Positions 31,102 through 45,200 are shown, counted from the stretch's first letter. The stretch: DNA of 64,000 nt from Lactarius indigo (GCA_025766275.1 JAFKAC010000007.1:1426001-1490000); one strand, 5' to 3'. The notes: a model not told the origin generated them from the sequence alone. Translations and numbers: made by a program.

Positions 31102-32129
31102 ATGATGGCAGCCGTCGTTCATCCTCCAACTTCGCGGCTTCCCCCCATCAAGGCACTCAGGCGCGGTGCCCGTCGGATTGTTGCACGGAGCCATACCAAT
31201 ATCTCCAGGCCGTCTACAACCCCGAAACCCGCGGCTCCCGGCGCATCTCGCGCGGGGCGTGTCAGAGAGAACGACCCGCTCACAACACCGACACTGGACC
31301 TGAACAATACGACTACGTCTTGTGAAGCGGACCGCACCGATTCGTTCGAGCACGCGTAAGTTACACAATACGGTGGCTGACCGCGCTCATCGCACAAGCC
31401 GCAGCCGCAGCCGCGCTCCTGGCCGTCTGCGCGGGCGCGGCCTCTGCAGGCACGTACACGCGTACATACGCATTCGGCGGCGGCGTGCGCGTACAGCTTA
31501 CCGATGTCGCGTTGCGGGACGACGGGTTTGGGAGCGTCGGTGCACAGACGTGGGGGAGCGCATGCTTGCTGGCGGAAATGATCGCGGGGGAGCCTACGCG
31601 GCTCGGGTTGGGCGGCGGTGCACCCGAAGCGGCGCCAGCAACGGGGCGCGTGCTCGAGCTCGAGCTCGGTGCTGGGGTGGGGCTTGCCAGCCCCACGCAA
31701 AATCCTACCGCTGCGGTCATGCGGAGATCGACTTTCACCCGCTCGCGCTCCAGAATCTCAAACCGAACATCGAGTTTAACAATTTCTGCCCTGACTCCCA
31801 CGGCTTGATGCCCCGTTTGGTGAGGTGTTTGGTGCGCATAACGCATGGACCCGTCCATGTCTCACGGGCAGACGACTTGTTCATTTGAGTGGTCGTGAGG
31901 GGTTCGCACGCGAGTCGGCAGTGATCGAGCGTCTTTTCCCTCGTGCGGAAGACATGCGCCCTGTGGTGTCAGTGGAGCCTCCTTATGTATCACGCAGACA
32001 GAAAGTATCACATGGGAGGCAGGGCCAGACAGCGCGACTGGAAGTAGGGGTGATGTGGACTATGCTCATCACACTATGCAATGGACGGATGGTAGAAATA
32101 GACAGCCGGTAGGTTTACATGAGGGATGA
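31102..32129 (+). pseudogene. Methyltransferase copy 3, degenerate
   Basis: It starts MMAAVVHPPTSRLPPIKAL, close to copy 1, and keeps recognisable pieces: VRVQLTDVALRDDGFGSVGA, QTWGSACLLAEMI and LELGAGVGLASPT (SAM motif altered). Several frameshifts and deletions are present, including loss of the histidine/tryptophan repeat-rich stretch and of most of the DWQEAADPANALE to DVVYEVEH region. The end still matches copy 1 up to GTAGGTTTACATGAGGGATGA. It is a clear pseudogene. Confidence 0.85.
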
Positions 32130-32148
32130 TCAGATCTAGGAAAACGGG

Positions 32149-32337
32149 GTGCAAATTCATTTCTCCGCATACAGTTCAAACTCCCATGGTAGCCTCTGTG
32201 ATGAATCTTCTTCGCTAAACCATATCCTCTTTAGCCGGCATGTCGCGTAGACCTTAACATAGGATGTGTGGGAGAACCTCGTGTTGGGAAGCTCAATCTC
32301 ATAGAGTCCTACATCTTCCTCCTCGTCGTGCAAATTC
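32149..32337. mobile_element. Short insertion flanked by a 10-base direct repeat
   Basis: Relative to the unit 1 spacer, unit 4 has extra sequence bounded by GTGCAAATTC at 32149-32158 and again at 32328-32337. This looks like a target-site duplication. The insert shows no terminal inverted repeat that I can see. On the minus strand it encodes a protein-like tail with IELPNTRFSHTSYVKVYATC and RIWFSEEDSSQRLPWEFELY before a stop at 32157. It may be a captured exon, a retrocopy end or a small non-autonomous element. Confidence 0.5.
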
Positions 32338-33242
32338 TGCACTAGCGCGCGCGAGGAGAAATGAGAAAGGAGCGTAGGGAGGTATAACGATAGTGTAGAC
32401 CACGATGTTAAAGGAGTCGTAGAAGCCGGGGGGAATGACAGCGGGAGGTGAAGTAACGGAGGAGAGGTCAACTTGAGTACGGGTTCGTTCTACAAGCGGA
32501 AGCTTGTCAGTGGGAACCAAAATATATTGCCGGAGAGACGAGGATATAAAAGAAAGCTCAATTCATCTGAAAATACTCCCCTGAGCGCGAGTTGTCAGTA
32601 TTCTTGTCTCCGATACCTCTGCTGCGGTCGAGACTTCTGAGGATATACGATGGAAAGACGAGATCTACCTGGAACGTCGAACATCGTACAACACCCTCCT
32701 TCCCTGCCTAAGTCGACTAGGCCTAACTCAAAGGACCATGGTCGACCTATGTTCCGCACTTGAATGTGTAACCAGGGGTGTTTAGGCCCAGGTCACCTTC
32801 ACGACCCGTGTAGACACGACCCTCACTGCGGGGAGGACATCGCAGGTAAGTCGTCGCTAGGGAAGGCGACTGCACATGTAAAACGGTCTGAGTGAGCGTA
32901 TATCCCATTCTCTGAGAATTGTTAGTCTGTCCATCGCCACTGTCCGCCGCGACAGGGTGAGGGGAGATGAGCACGGCTGGACCTGGTGGCGCTGGAGTAG
33001 ACTCTGAGTCATTGAGGAAACATGCAAACGAGTCGGCAGGAAGGGACGGATCCGTCTTCAATGACCAAAGACAGAGTGGCTCGCTGCCTGCGGAAGAGAA
33101 CAACGATACGATCGCAGGTTGGAATGACCCGGAAAACATCAAAGCAACAAAGCATCACCAGGGCCGGCAGTGGGCCGGCTTACTTCGCGCGACCACACCG
33201 ATAACATGGATTCACTCAGCATTCACTCACTCACAAACTGTC

Positions 33243-34306
33243 ATGACTACCTGCCAGGGCGCATCTCAGCAACTAATGGTCTACTATTTACGACTCGGCT
33301 ACCTGCACCCGTCAGGGTCTCTGTCCTGCGGCAAAATCGACAGGCCAGGGCCTGCCTCTGGAAAGTCATTCTCTGTAGCTTAAACTCAGTGGCCGGACAA
33401 GCGAAACACTTTGGTCGGCTCCTACAATACACCATTCTCGTCTTCGATCATAGAGGCACAGGGAACAACGGTACTTTAATGGGGCCATACTCGTCTGTAC
33501 CTTCATTAGCTGCTCCATTCGGTCGAAGCTGATAACCTCGTTCCGTAATATGCCCCAAAAAACTTCAGGAATGAGTGCAATGGCGGGGGATGTCATTGCA
33601 CTGCTCGACTTCATCGGTTGGATCAAGAGACCGCAGTATCCATATCCTTGGACTATCGCTTGGCGGCATGATTGCATAGGGTGCGTTAGTGGCCCAAATC
33701 TATCTCAGTTCTGACATTGTCGAATCGTTCACAGAACTAACCTATCGCATTCCCGAGAGATTTATTTCTCTGAGCTTGGGATGGCGACAGCCGGAGGTAT
33801 AATGCTACGAGGTGGTGTATACGGACATCTGAAAATGAAACCAGGGTACAATTCATCAGGGGCCCAAACAGGCGTACTCCCATCATTGGAGAGCTGTTTC
33901 AACTCTGTGGTTAGGTGCGAAATCCGAAAATGATTCCTGAGGGCAGGACAACGCCGTGAAGTTCAAATTATGGTGCGTGGCCAGTTAAGGTCGACTGTCG
34001 TGTTGATGCCTCGCAAGCATCATAATGAACGCGGAGCTGTAACACGCATTCAAAAGCCCCTCGGGCTTGTCTCACAGATGTGGGTGGGGTTGATGCACCA
34101 TGTAAAGGCCGAACGTCTCGCACAAATATTGAAAACCATCGCAAGGTAGTCAGAATCATTTGGTGCGGCCATCGAATTCGGCATATCTAAGTAAGGCATA
34201 GTACGTGGTGTGGAAGGAAACGGGACATGCATCGAATATTCAGCATGTAGAGAGATCCAATCTTAGGATCCAATACGCTTTCCTCGAGAGTCCAGGCGAG
34301 GGATCC
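33243..34306 (+). pseudogene. Alpha/beta-hydrolase, copy D, deleted and decayed
   Basis: It has the start MTTCQGASQQ and pieces of later exons (VFDHRGTGN, a damaged MAGDVIALLDFIGW, LVSQMWVGLMHHVKAERL). The end of exon 1, intron 1 and the start of exon 2 are lost at about 33376. A second deletion at about 33795 removes the exon 4 end, the following intron and the micro-exon. The nucleophile region and catalytic Asp segment are frameshifted. It is a clear pseudogene. Confidence 0.85.
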
Positions 34307-34365
34307 TGATATACGTTTACTCACGGTCACGTGAACTCACTCCATTGAGTTACTCGCGAACTGTC

Positions 34366-35684
34366 ATGACGACTCCTGGCCAGGACGCGTGGCAACAGCA
34401 TTGGCTAAGTATTCATGACCCAGCTACCTGCACTCGCAAGGGTCTCTGTCCTGTGATGAAATCGAGGGGCCTGGGCCTACCTCTGGAAAGTCATTCTCTG
34501 TATTTCGAGCAGCACGGCACAGGACCTGTCAAAGTAGTCTTCATCGCAGGGCAAGCATTATGTCTACTTTCTTCTCGCAATTATAACAATGCCTCCATAG
34601 ACTAAATGTCACCTCAAACTCATGGGTTGCACAAGTGAAACACTTCAGTCAGCTACCACAATACTCCATTCTCGTTTTCGATAATAGAGGCGTCGGGAAC
34701 AGCGACACTCCAATGGGGCCGTACTCGTCTGTACTTTCATTGGCTGTTCCATTTGACCGAGGCTAATGATTTGCTTCCTCATACATTCCGTAATATACCA
34801 AAAACTGCAGGACGAGTGCCATGGCGGAAGATGCCATTACACTGCTCGATTTCATCGGTTGGACCGAGAGCCGTAGCGTCCATGTTGTTGGACTATCGCT
34901 GGGCGGTATGATTGCGCAAGGTGCGTTAGTGACCCAAATCTGTCTTAGTTCTGACATTGTTGGTCTTCACAGAGCTAGCCTATCGCATTCCCGAGAGACT
35001 TATTTCTCTAAGTCTTGTCGTGACGACAGCCGGAGGTCTCCCTATATTCAACATTCCTCCGGTGCGTCGAATTGAGACTTATTTTAAAGGAGACTGAATT
35101 GGAGTCGTGAGTAGTTGTTCGGATTGAAGACTATCCTAAGGTATAGTGCAGCTCGAACGAGGTGGCAGTACGTAACGGACATCTGAAAATAAAACCAGGC
35201 TACAATTTATCAAGGACCCAAACAAGCGTAGTCCCTTCGTTGTGGATATGTGTTTCAACGCTTCGTGGCTGGACGCAAGAGCTGAGAATGAGGGTAGGAC
35301 AAACCGTGAAGTTCAAATCATGGTGCGTGCCCAGTTAAGTGAGGTTGGGCATCGTGTTGATGCCTTGGCAAGCTATGTGATGAACGCGCAGCCGTAACAC
35401 GGATCCAAAGACCCCTCGGGGCTGTTTCGCAGATGTGGGCGGGGTTCACGCACCACGTGGGAGCCAAGCGTCTCGCACAGATATCCAAGGCCATCCCCAA
35501 GGTATTGATCCTGACAGGAGATCAGGATCATCTGGTGCGGCCATCAAATTCGGCGTATTTGAGTAAGCACATGCCCGAGGCAGAGTTCATAGAGTGGAAG
35601 AACACGGGGCATGTTGTGAGCATGCAATATGTAGAGAGATTCAATGCGCTCTTGGAACGAGTTTTCCTTGAGGGACTTCCTTGA
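34366..35684 (+). CDS. Alpha/beta-hydrolase, copy E (intact exon chain)
   Basis: Last and apparently complete copy of the array. Exon 1 begins MTTPGQDAWQQHWLSIHDPA and ends KVVFIAG, with a GC donor at 34551. It has LVFDNRGVGNSDTPMGPYS, HVVGLSLGGMIAQ (nucleophile elbow), LAYRIPERLISLSLVVTTAG and IFNIPP. Micro-exon 35130-35140 leads into LQFIKDPNKRSPFVVDMCFN, then REVQIM joined to LCDERAAV. The catalytic Asp is in LILTGDQDHLVRPSN and the His in NTGHVVSMQYVERF. It ends LEGLP with a stop at 35682-35684. All joins preserve frame. The substrate is unknown; the sequence differs enough from copy A to allow a different specificity. Confidence 0.75.
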
Positions 35685-35690
35685 ATGAAT

Positions 35691-36084
35691 AGATCACGTT
35701 ATTTGTTGTGATATGAAGTTCCCACGGTGATGCGAGGCGATGCGCGACTGTTCCGACGCATCCGACCGCCGACAACGTTGCACGATCAACCAAGCCTCAC
35801 GAAAGAGCTCTCTCAACTAAGCCCCAAGTTTCCTTTCTCTTCCCCCCTCTCTCCTCACCTTCCTCCCCTCGCATAAATAACTCATATCCTTTCTCCCAAA
35901 AAAAATATTCCAAAAAAAAATTACTGTCTTGTTCCCACACCCCCACTTTTCCGCTTTCGAAGCATCACCCAACTCTCCTTACTCTCCCCACCATCTTATC
36001 AGCAACACTTGAGGCCCAACCTACCCCGGACGTCCGTCAACCGCATATTTCGCCGAACTCTCACGACATCTGGTCGCCTTTTCC
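35691..36084 (+). promoter_or_regulatory. PP1 promoter and 5' leader
   Basis: Non-coding C/T-rich DNA with A-runs at about 35898-35920, typical of strongly expressed fungal genes. It lies between the end of the hydrolase array and the PP1 start. A CATAAATAA element at about 35873 could act as a TATA box. Confidence 0.45.
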
Positions 36085-38574
<2,490 letters not shown>

Positions 38575-39153
38575 ATGTCCCTGAGACATTTGCACGGCGT
38601 CATATTTTCCTTCTGTCAAGTTGTCCTTCGTTCTACGCTCGCATTGTCCCCTCTTGTGTTGTGCGCCCTATGCTTGCTCTCCGAACAACATATCACTGAT
38701 CTGGCCGTGCGAAGAACAACTACAGCTCTGCCGGACAGGGTCCTAGCCCCACAATTGATAGAACGCGACCATTCTGCGCTTGCGCCACACCGCGATGCCT
38801 CGACCGGCCACCCCACCACTCTCGACGTGCATCGAAGACACAGCTCTCGCATTTCCACCCAGGCCATCGTGGGTATTGCCATCTGCTCGACTGTGGTATT
38901 CTGTGCATTCGTCGGGTGTCTCCTACAGCTCACCGCCGCGCTCTCTTCTTGGCGAAGGCGTGCTCGATCGTGCACGCCCACCGACACCCAAAGCACCACC
39001 ACAAGTCCGGTGGAGTTTCCTGATGCAGAGATGGGTGAACAGCCGATCCCCATGGGTAGACACTTGTCGCCTCCCCCGCCTTACTCCCGCGCACCTTCGT
39101 ACGAGAGTTCGGGGGGTAATTCTAGCAGACGAACTACCGCGTGTGCGCCTTAG
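38575..39153 (+). CDS. Small single-pass membrane protein, proline-rich tail
   Basis: An uninterrupted 192-codon frame; family not recognised. A hydrophobic N-terminus (LALSPLVLCALCLLSEQ) may be a signal peptide. A polar, Thr/His/Arg-containing ectodomain follows. One transmembrane helix (IVGIAICSTVVFCAFVGCLL) leads to a basic stop-transfer SSWRRRARSC. The cytosolic tail is rich in Ser, Thr and Pro with PPPPYSRAPSYESSGG. The PPPY-containing tail could bind WW-domain ubiquitin ligases (inference). Such wall- or surface-sensing-like single-pass proteins are common in Agaricomycetes. Absence of introns is unusual for this window, so confidence is moderate. Confidence 0.55.
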   Translation: MSLRHLHGVIFSFCQVVLRSTLALSPLVLCALCLLSEQHITDLAVRRTTTALPDRVLAPQLIERDHSALAPHRDASTGHPTTLDVHRRHSSRISTQAIVGIAICSTVVFCAFVGCLLQLTAALSSWRRRARSCTPTDTQSTTTSPVEFPDAEMGEQPIPMGRHLSPPPPYSRAPSYESSGGNSSRRTTACAP

Positions 39154-39386
39154 CGATTGCTCCTCCTGTCTCGATTGCTTTGGTCACCTCCATATTGTCT
39201 CATTGTAGATGACTCTGAATGTAAGCAACATATGTTGATATGGCAGAGCCGACAGATTTCGATGCGAGATGACTTTGCTGGTCGCTGAAGACCACGTGAT
39301 ACCGTAGGTCCTATCACATGATCTACGTCGCCTTCGCGTCGAACTCGTCACGCGACACTTTTTATCACTTGTTTGTCGCCACGGCG

Positions 39387-40738
39387 ATGGCGACGACAGC
39401 TGGGCCATCAAGCCCGTCGTCCCCTCTTCCATCAACTGCGTCAACGTTATGGGCGCATCTGCTCCAAGATCAGCGTGGACCGTCTAGAGGTGCTCAAATT
39501 CCCACTTTTGCTCAGCTCACACCGCAAGACAAGGCTAGCGCATCAACCCGCATCCTTCTACATGACACACATGCGCGGCTCGAGAAATTCTCAGAGCGCG
39601 CAAACACTATCTTTTCCGAGGTTGAAGCCTCCAGGAGAGAGATGGTCCGTGTCAGAGAGGAGGTCGAAGGCGCACGCGAGCAGGAATTCGAGGCGATTGT
39701 TCAATTGGGCGCGTTTTGCTTTCGCGCATATATGCCTGTTATTGTACACTCACGCGTGACTCCGTTAGTCAATCGGTGTCAGTCCTTTCTCCAGAAAGCA
39801 ATTGGGGACCCGGTGCAAGCACGCGAAGCCGCATCGATACAGGCTAATCTCACATTGGCCCTGGAGCGTCTGAACGCCCTAGATGACAAGATCAACGGCA
39901 AGCTCGATTCGTTGACCGCGGTACAATTAATCCTTAATGCTCTAGTCTCAAAAGATAAATCCGTATGTAGCTCCTCCAGACGCAAAACCGAACATCCCAA
40001 TCTCTTCAAGAACAAATTTCGTGCTTACAAGGCCAACAGACCAGAATCGTCGAACTCCTCGCCCCACTCCATCCTATCCTCCAGTCTTTTCCGCTCCACA
40101 TAGACGCCGCGCGCAATACTATCATGGAGAAGATCCCCAAGGGTTGCCAGTGCATCAAACCGTGTTCTGGCCTCACACCTTCCCCACCATCGAAGAGAAA
40201 CGCGGAACAGTTCTCGGTGCCGAAGAAAAGACGAAGAATGAGTTTGGATTCTCCGCATTCTGGCCCACATGCGCCAGCTGTTTGGGAACAACTGGACCTG
40301 GATCAATGTATAGAAACCACGAGGCATAAAATACCCCACGGGCCTATGGAAAGAACTCTAGAAATTCAAAATCCTGCCCAAGATCTAAGGACGACCGTCC
40401 AAACTCCAAGCGGCAGGAAGAACGATGGCAGCGGCAGCTATCCAGAGAACCTCCATCCGGAATCTGGCAATACTGCGCTGGCAGCTAGATTATCGGCTAT
40501 CGTGACGAAACCGCCACCAATCAGGACCGTAAGTAGAAAGGGCATGGCCCCACCGACCACAGCGTTTCGCCACTCTATGCGCGCCATGGACAATCCGATT
40601 TCCTTCATCTCCTCGAGGGTGAGTTGTTTCATCTATATAGAGGTATGTAGGTCCCATCTTTGTGCACAGCCGCATGCTGTCCCTGGAAAGAGGTTCATAT
40701 TATTTGATGACGATGACGATGACGACGATGACATCTGA
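39387..40738 (+). CDS. Unrecognised helical, possibly nuclear protein
   Basis: Two or more exons. Exon 1 from ATG 39387 (MATTAGPSSPSSPLPSTAST) contains helical stretches (FSERANTIFSEVEASRREMV, VREEVEGAREQEFEAIVQLG and DPVQAREAASIQANLTLALE). A GTATGT donor after KDKS joins to an acceptor before TRIVELLAPLHPILQSFPL. The second part has a nuclear-localisation-like KKRRRMSLDSP and ends in an acidic run of nine Asp (FILFDDDDDDDDDI). An in-frame upstream ATG at 39318 exists. No known domain is recognised; a coiled-coil nuclear or kinetochore-like protein is one possibility. It may have further 3' exons (see 41000-41275). Confidence 0.6.
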
Positions 40739-40999
40739 GTTTTCCCATGTCAATCGCTGGGATGGAGACGATGCTTGTAGCCCCTACACACGTCGATTCT
40801 AGTTAGATACGCCGTAGGAAATATCACTGTCATGGGAACTGAGAAGTCCTGAAATTAAAACCTGAAGGGCATGTTGGCTGGCAATGGGCCAGTCTCGGCG
40901 CGAAGCACTAATACCCCGTGGAGCACCGATTGCTTGGCAGTGTGCCCCGTACAAAAACCATTGACGTCCAGCCTCCGCAGACCAATACCTGCTATTTGA

Positions 41000-41275
41000 T
41001 CCCGTGCCAAGCCGGCGCGAGGATCAATTGCAGGTGCCCCTCCGCGCGCCCGCGCCCCTTCTGAAACTCTTTGTGCAGGGAAAGGTGCCGCAGGCGGTTT
41101 GATTACACATAACTACAGAGAACCAGAAGAGAGACCCAAAAGAGGCCGTCCTCGGGCACGCAACGCGGTAGTGATTACTCGCTTCCCAGTTCTGCCAGCT
41201 GTTCGTAACGCGTTCATAGAAGCTGTAGCTGCAGCCGCCGCCGCCGCCGCCGCCGCCGCTGCGCCTGTGTTTTAG
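41000..41275 (+). CDS. AT-hook and polyalanine C-terminal exon, parent gene unknown
   Basis: A 91-codon stop-terminated frame without its own clear start. It contains APPRARAPSETLCAGKGAAG, an AT-hook-like RPKRGRPRARN (core RGRP), and RFPVLPAVRNAFIEAV followed by 11-12 alanines and PVF. The alanines are encoded mainly by eight GCC codons at 41234-41257. A plausible 3' splice site (TTGCAG) ends at 41033. It reads like the last exon of a DNA-binding or chromatin protein. It could extend the gene at 39387-40738 or be a remnant of a separate gene. Confidence 0.35.
   Translation, partial: SRAKPARGSIAGAPPRARAPSETLCAGKGAAGGLITHNYREPEERPKRGRPRARNAVVITRFPVLPAVRNAFIEAVAAAAAAAAAAAAPVF
41234..41257 (+). 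repeat. GCC trinucleotide repeat (8 units)
   Basis: Eight perfect GCC units continue into GCT GCG and are in frame with the AT-hook exon, where they encode alanine. Confidence 0.9.
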
Positions 41276-42257
41276 TCAAGGCGCGCCGTCTCCGGAGTAT
41301 TTGCCGCCTGTGCCCTTCGTTCGTGCTGCTCGTAACTTAGCGGTGCCGATCAACGCGAACCGACATGCCGCGAGATGAGGCTCGTTTCTCGATTCAAGTA
41401 CAAGTACTAGTAGCGTAACAGAGTTCCGCAGCCAGAATTCCTCAGAGAAACTTCCCGAAAGTGAGAAGTGACGGTGAGTCGGCGCGGGTAATCATGAGGG
41501 CGAGTGAACAGACCACCTACTGTATCTGGGTCGCGCCTCACGCCGCCATCAGAGGAATAAGATTTTAATCTGCCTTTTGGCTCCGTCCATCGCCCAGTTG
41601 GGCGTATTTATTTTTTTGGGTGCCCTTCGCGACCTTAATAGATGATACCCCAAGTATCGGCGTATCAGTGACAGAAATATGACCTGCCGCCGCGTTGATC
41701 GCAATAAATATTATCGCGACATGTAAACGCCTCTCCACACACGTGGTATGTTTGCAGAGGCTAGCGCCCGTGGCGTATATTCGAAAATGCGAATTCTCGG
41801 AATATCTACGGAAGAAAGGACGGGCTGGGCTTGAGGCCAGTGCGCAGGGTGACTGTAACACCCCAACTTCCTTGGGCTTTCACAATTATACTCTTGTGGG
41901 GCAGGAACGATTCAGTAAACGATAAACGGGCGCTGCGCCGCCTCATATGATCCAAGGGTCGCAAATAAAGATTGTGTCATGTTCTTTTGTACGATAAATT
42001 ACCGGTGCGATAATCGCACCGGGATACAGTAAAAGAGGGGATGCAGAAAATTTGAGAAAATGCCATAACATAACTTGTTACGTGAAGCTTGAAGGTTCAA
42101 AAGAGTGAGGTGTGTCGCGAAGATATTAGCGAGCTGAGCCTAACAAAGGGGTAAAAGGGGAAAAAAGCCATCGTACACAGGTGGTTGCCGACATGCATTT
42201 AGAATCCACCCTGAGGATTTTATCCAGAGACGAGGGGAAAAGTTAGTAGAATGAATG
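41276..42257. other. Intergenic region without a supported gene
   Basis: About 980 bases, relatively A/T-rich in the right half. Small open frames only. An AATAAA at about 41963 (+) is present but no transcript can be assigned to it. Confidence 0.45.
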
Positions 42258-45200
42258 TTATTCGCGAGCAAGCCAGTCGTTGCTGCGGGAGACGAGTTCT
42301 ATTGAATTGTCAGTCGTCCAGAAGACACGTTCAGTAGCGCTGCGTCCGGTCCAGCTCTTCTGGTCGCGTAAGATCATTGCCTAGGAGACAGTCGATAAGA
42401 AAAAAGGGATATAACGTAATATGGGGCGACTCACTTGCTGCGCGCCAAAATTTCGCTGATCATGCGCAAACAGGTCCACGTTCTCTTCCAGTGCATCGGA
42501 CAAAATTTGCATGTCTTGCAAAATCGCCTGTAGCACCCGGACAGATGCGAGCGTGAGCTGCTCTTTGCGGTTCCGCGCCATACTGCTTGTTGACGTGGGC
42601 GGCGGAAGAGACTGGGATATTTGCTGTAGCACCGTGTGCACGATGCGCTTGGTCTCGTTCATGATCTTCTGAGCTGCCGGGTAATTCTTGCGCGACACAA
42701 GTACCAGAGCGCGTGTGATCATATCCGATGCGAGCAGCTCCATGCGCCGCCGCACGATGACCGTATCAGAGCGGCCCGCGGGCTGCCGGGCGGGGCTATT
42801 GCTGCCCCCAGCGGGAAGTAACGTAACCGTAAGGAGAACGGGATGTGCGAGGCGAGAGACGTGCTTGCCCGCCGCGGGATCGTAGAATGTTCCATCGACC
42901 TCAATAACAGGGACTTCATCAATCATGCGATCCATCATACCGTCTGTGAGGTCGGCTACGTCATCGATGCCAAGGGCATCGAGCCCCAAGCTTTGATTGA
43001 ACCGTTCCGTTGCGCTCATCGCCCGATGTGCGCCACGGGCGTTGCCATTACGCACGGCATCGGAATTATCGAGCTCGAGTTCGACGAGCATCTCCTTGCG
43101 CTCGCCGTAACGCAGTTCGCCCAATTCGATGTCCACGTTGCGCCCGTCTGACGAAACAATGGAAGATGGGCCTCCGGACACCTTGCGAACGCGGAAACGG
43201 TTTCCGTCCACAATTTTCATGTGCAGTTTCATGTTCATGGACCCGATGGACAACATTCCACCGATGCAACCTGCCAAGCAACTTCGGAGGTCGTACCAGT
43301 CGCTCACGAACGTGTACGTCCCGCCAGTGTGGTTTGACATGAGCCAGAGAGACGCGGGGTCGTGTGAGCGCCCATAACCAAAGGAGTGGATTGGCACGTT
43401 GGCAGCTTCTGCCCGAGCAAGAACGAGGTCCATCTGTGCACGCCGGGTGCTATCTGCGGCATCGCTGACAAGAACCATTCCAGCCACGGGGTTCCGTGAC
43501 TTGCGCTGCAGCACGACATCAAGTCCTGTCAAAGCGTCATGAATCAAAGGCTTTATACCACCCCAAAGAGCACATACCATGATTGACAGCCGTAACAACG
43601 TCTGTCTTCTCTTCCTTGCTTCCTCGGACAACAAATTCGTCTTCGAAAGTCTGGCCCTCTTCCGGACGGAATCCGATCTCGTCAATAAATTTCCCGAGTC
43701 GTGCACGGCTCTGCGTGCGTCCGGGTGACAGAAAAGGGGTCTTGCGCACGGCACCGCCGACGCCAACCTCGAAGGTAACAAATGACAAGCGATCACGTGG
43801 TCCAAGCGACGCAAGAATGAAGTCAAGAGACGTTTTGATGACACGAAGCTTGAGTGCAGCTGTGCTCGGTAATGCGTGGACGGTTGGGAGGGATATAACA
43901 AGGATGAGATCCAACGGCGGGTGAGGGAGAGGAGTGAGTGAGTTGGAAGGGCCGGCGGACATATGCGGTGCGTATAATGGACCAGAAGAGTAATGTGATG
44001 GCGTCTCGTCTTCTTGAAGTGGAGTGAGTTTGCCTGTCACACCGCTGTGGTACCCATGGTTCAGGACAGAGCCACCATGCGATGTGTAGCTCGACAGCGT
44101 CGACCGCCCCGAACTGTGTAATAAACTGCTTTCCGCCGTGCTTGCACTTGTTCCCGTGCTGCCACTGAGCATTCGCGCAGCCTTGGCACTACCGCCAAAC
44201 TCCTCCATGTCAAGCGGGGCACGATCGGACTCCGGTCTTGGCCGTTGTACAAGCGCAACGAGTGATTGGACATTAGCTCTCCATGTTTCGAGTGAGGAGC
44301 GGTCTTTAAAGATAAGAATAAATGAATCGAGCCTCTCGTCTTCCATATCTATGGTGAGGCTGAGTTCTCCCTGGACGGATGTGTCCGTGACCTGGCGAAT
44401 GTGCTTGATGTAGATGCGCCCTTTGAGCCGTAATACGCTCTTGGATTGAGGTGGTCCTCCGCTGGTCATAGAAGCACCATCAGCAAGTGCTGATGCCGCA
44501 CCCGAGGCGCTTGAGAGGAATCGTCCAAGAGTACGCTTCTTCTCCTCCGCGACGCATATAATTGCCTCTTTGAAGAGATAGACATAGAATTCGCGCACAA
44601 GAGCATCGCGTCTCACCGACAGCAGGTCATACATCTGCAGAGGGCCAAGTCCCGAGAGTGGATGGCCTTTCCAGTCGATGATACGGTTTCTAAGGTCCTC
44701 AGTGATCGCCACAAATGGTGAATCCTCCTGAGACTGCAGCGATATTGGATACGGCATATCATGAGCAGACTGGTTCTCGTGAAATGGATCTGTGGGGGAC
44801 ATGGTGCTACCACGGCCAGGTGAAGGCTGGCGGCGCCGCACAGTTGCAGGCTCGGGCATACCATGTGTGGCATAGGGATCGATCACTGGTCCAGGAACGT
44901 GTCCGGAGCCACGCTTTCCCGGTAACTCGACCACTACAATACAGGTGAGTGCCTGGGTGGGCTCACTATTGCGTGTCAGGGAGGAGAATTCAGGGAGCAC
45001 TTGAATTGATGGTGTCACGACGAATGCAGGGTGGTCGTTGTGCGAGCCTGACTTGAGGGACGAGGCGACTGGGTCTATTGGGTCATCTTCTGTAGGATCA
45101 CGGGGGTGAGCGTGACGGTTGGCTCCGCGACCCACGACAGTTGGCGTCTCACGCCCGGGAAACAGCATAGGTGTATTCCGATCGGCCATTCCAGTAAGAG

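Larger units (their letters stand above)
21131..35690. repeat. Tandem segmental array: Dus1 5' end + methyltransferase + hydrolase units
   Basis: Unit order is Dus1 5' fragment (-), divergent promoter, methyltransferase (+), spacer, hydrolase (+). Unit 1 is 21131-24923. Unit 2 (24982-28047) has a Dus1 fragment, an inserted gene, no methyltransferase and hydrolase B. Unit 3 (28121-30710) has methyltransferase 2 and hydrolase C. Unit 4 (30783-34306) has methyltransferase 3 and hydrolase D. Hydrolase E (34366-35684) follows directly. The Dus1 fragments all begin at the same internal site, next to GTGGAACGCGAGGT, so one original junction was copied. Copies differ by substitutions and indels, so the array is not very recent. 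Confidence 0.85.
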
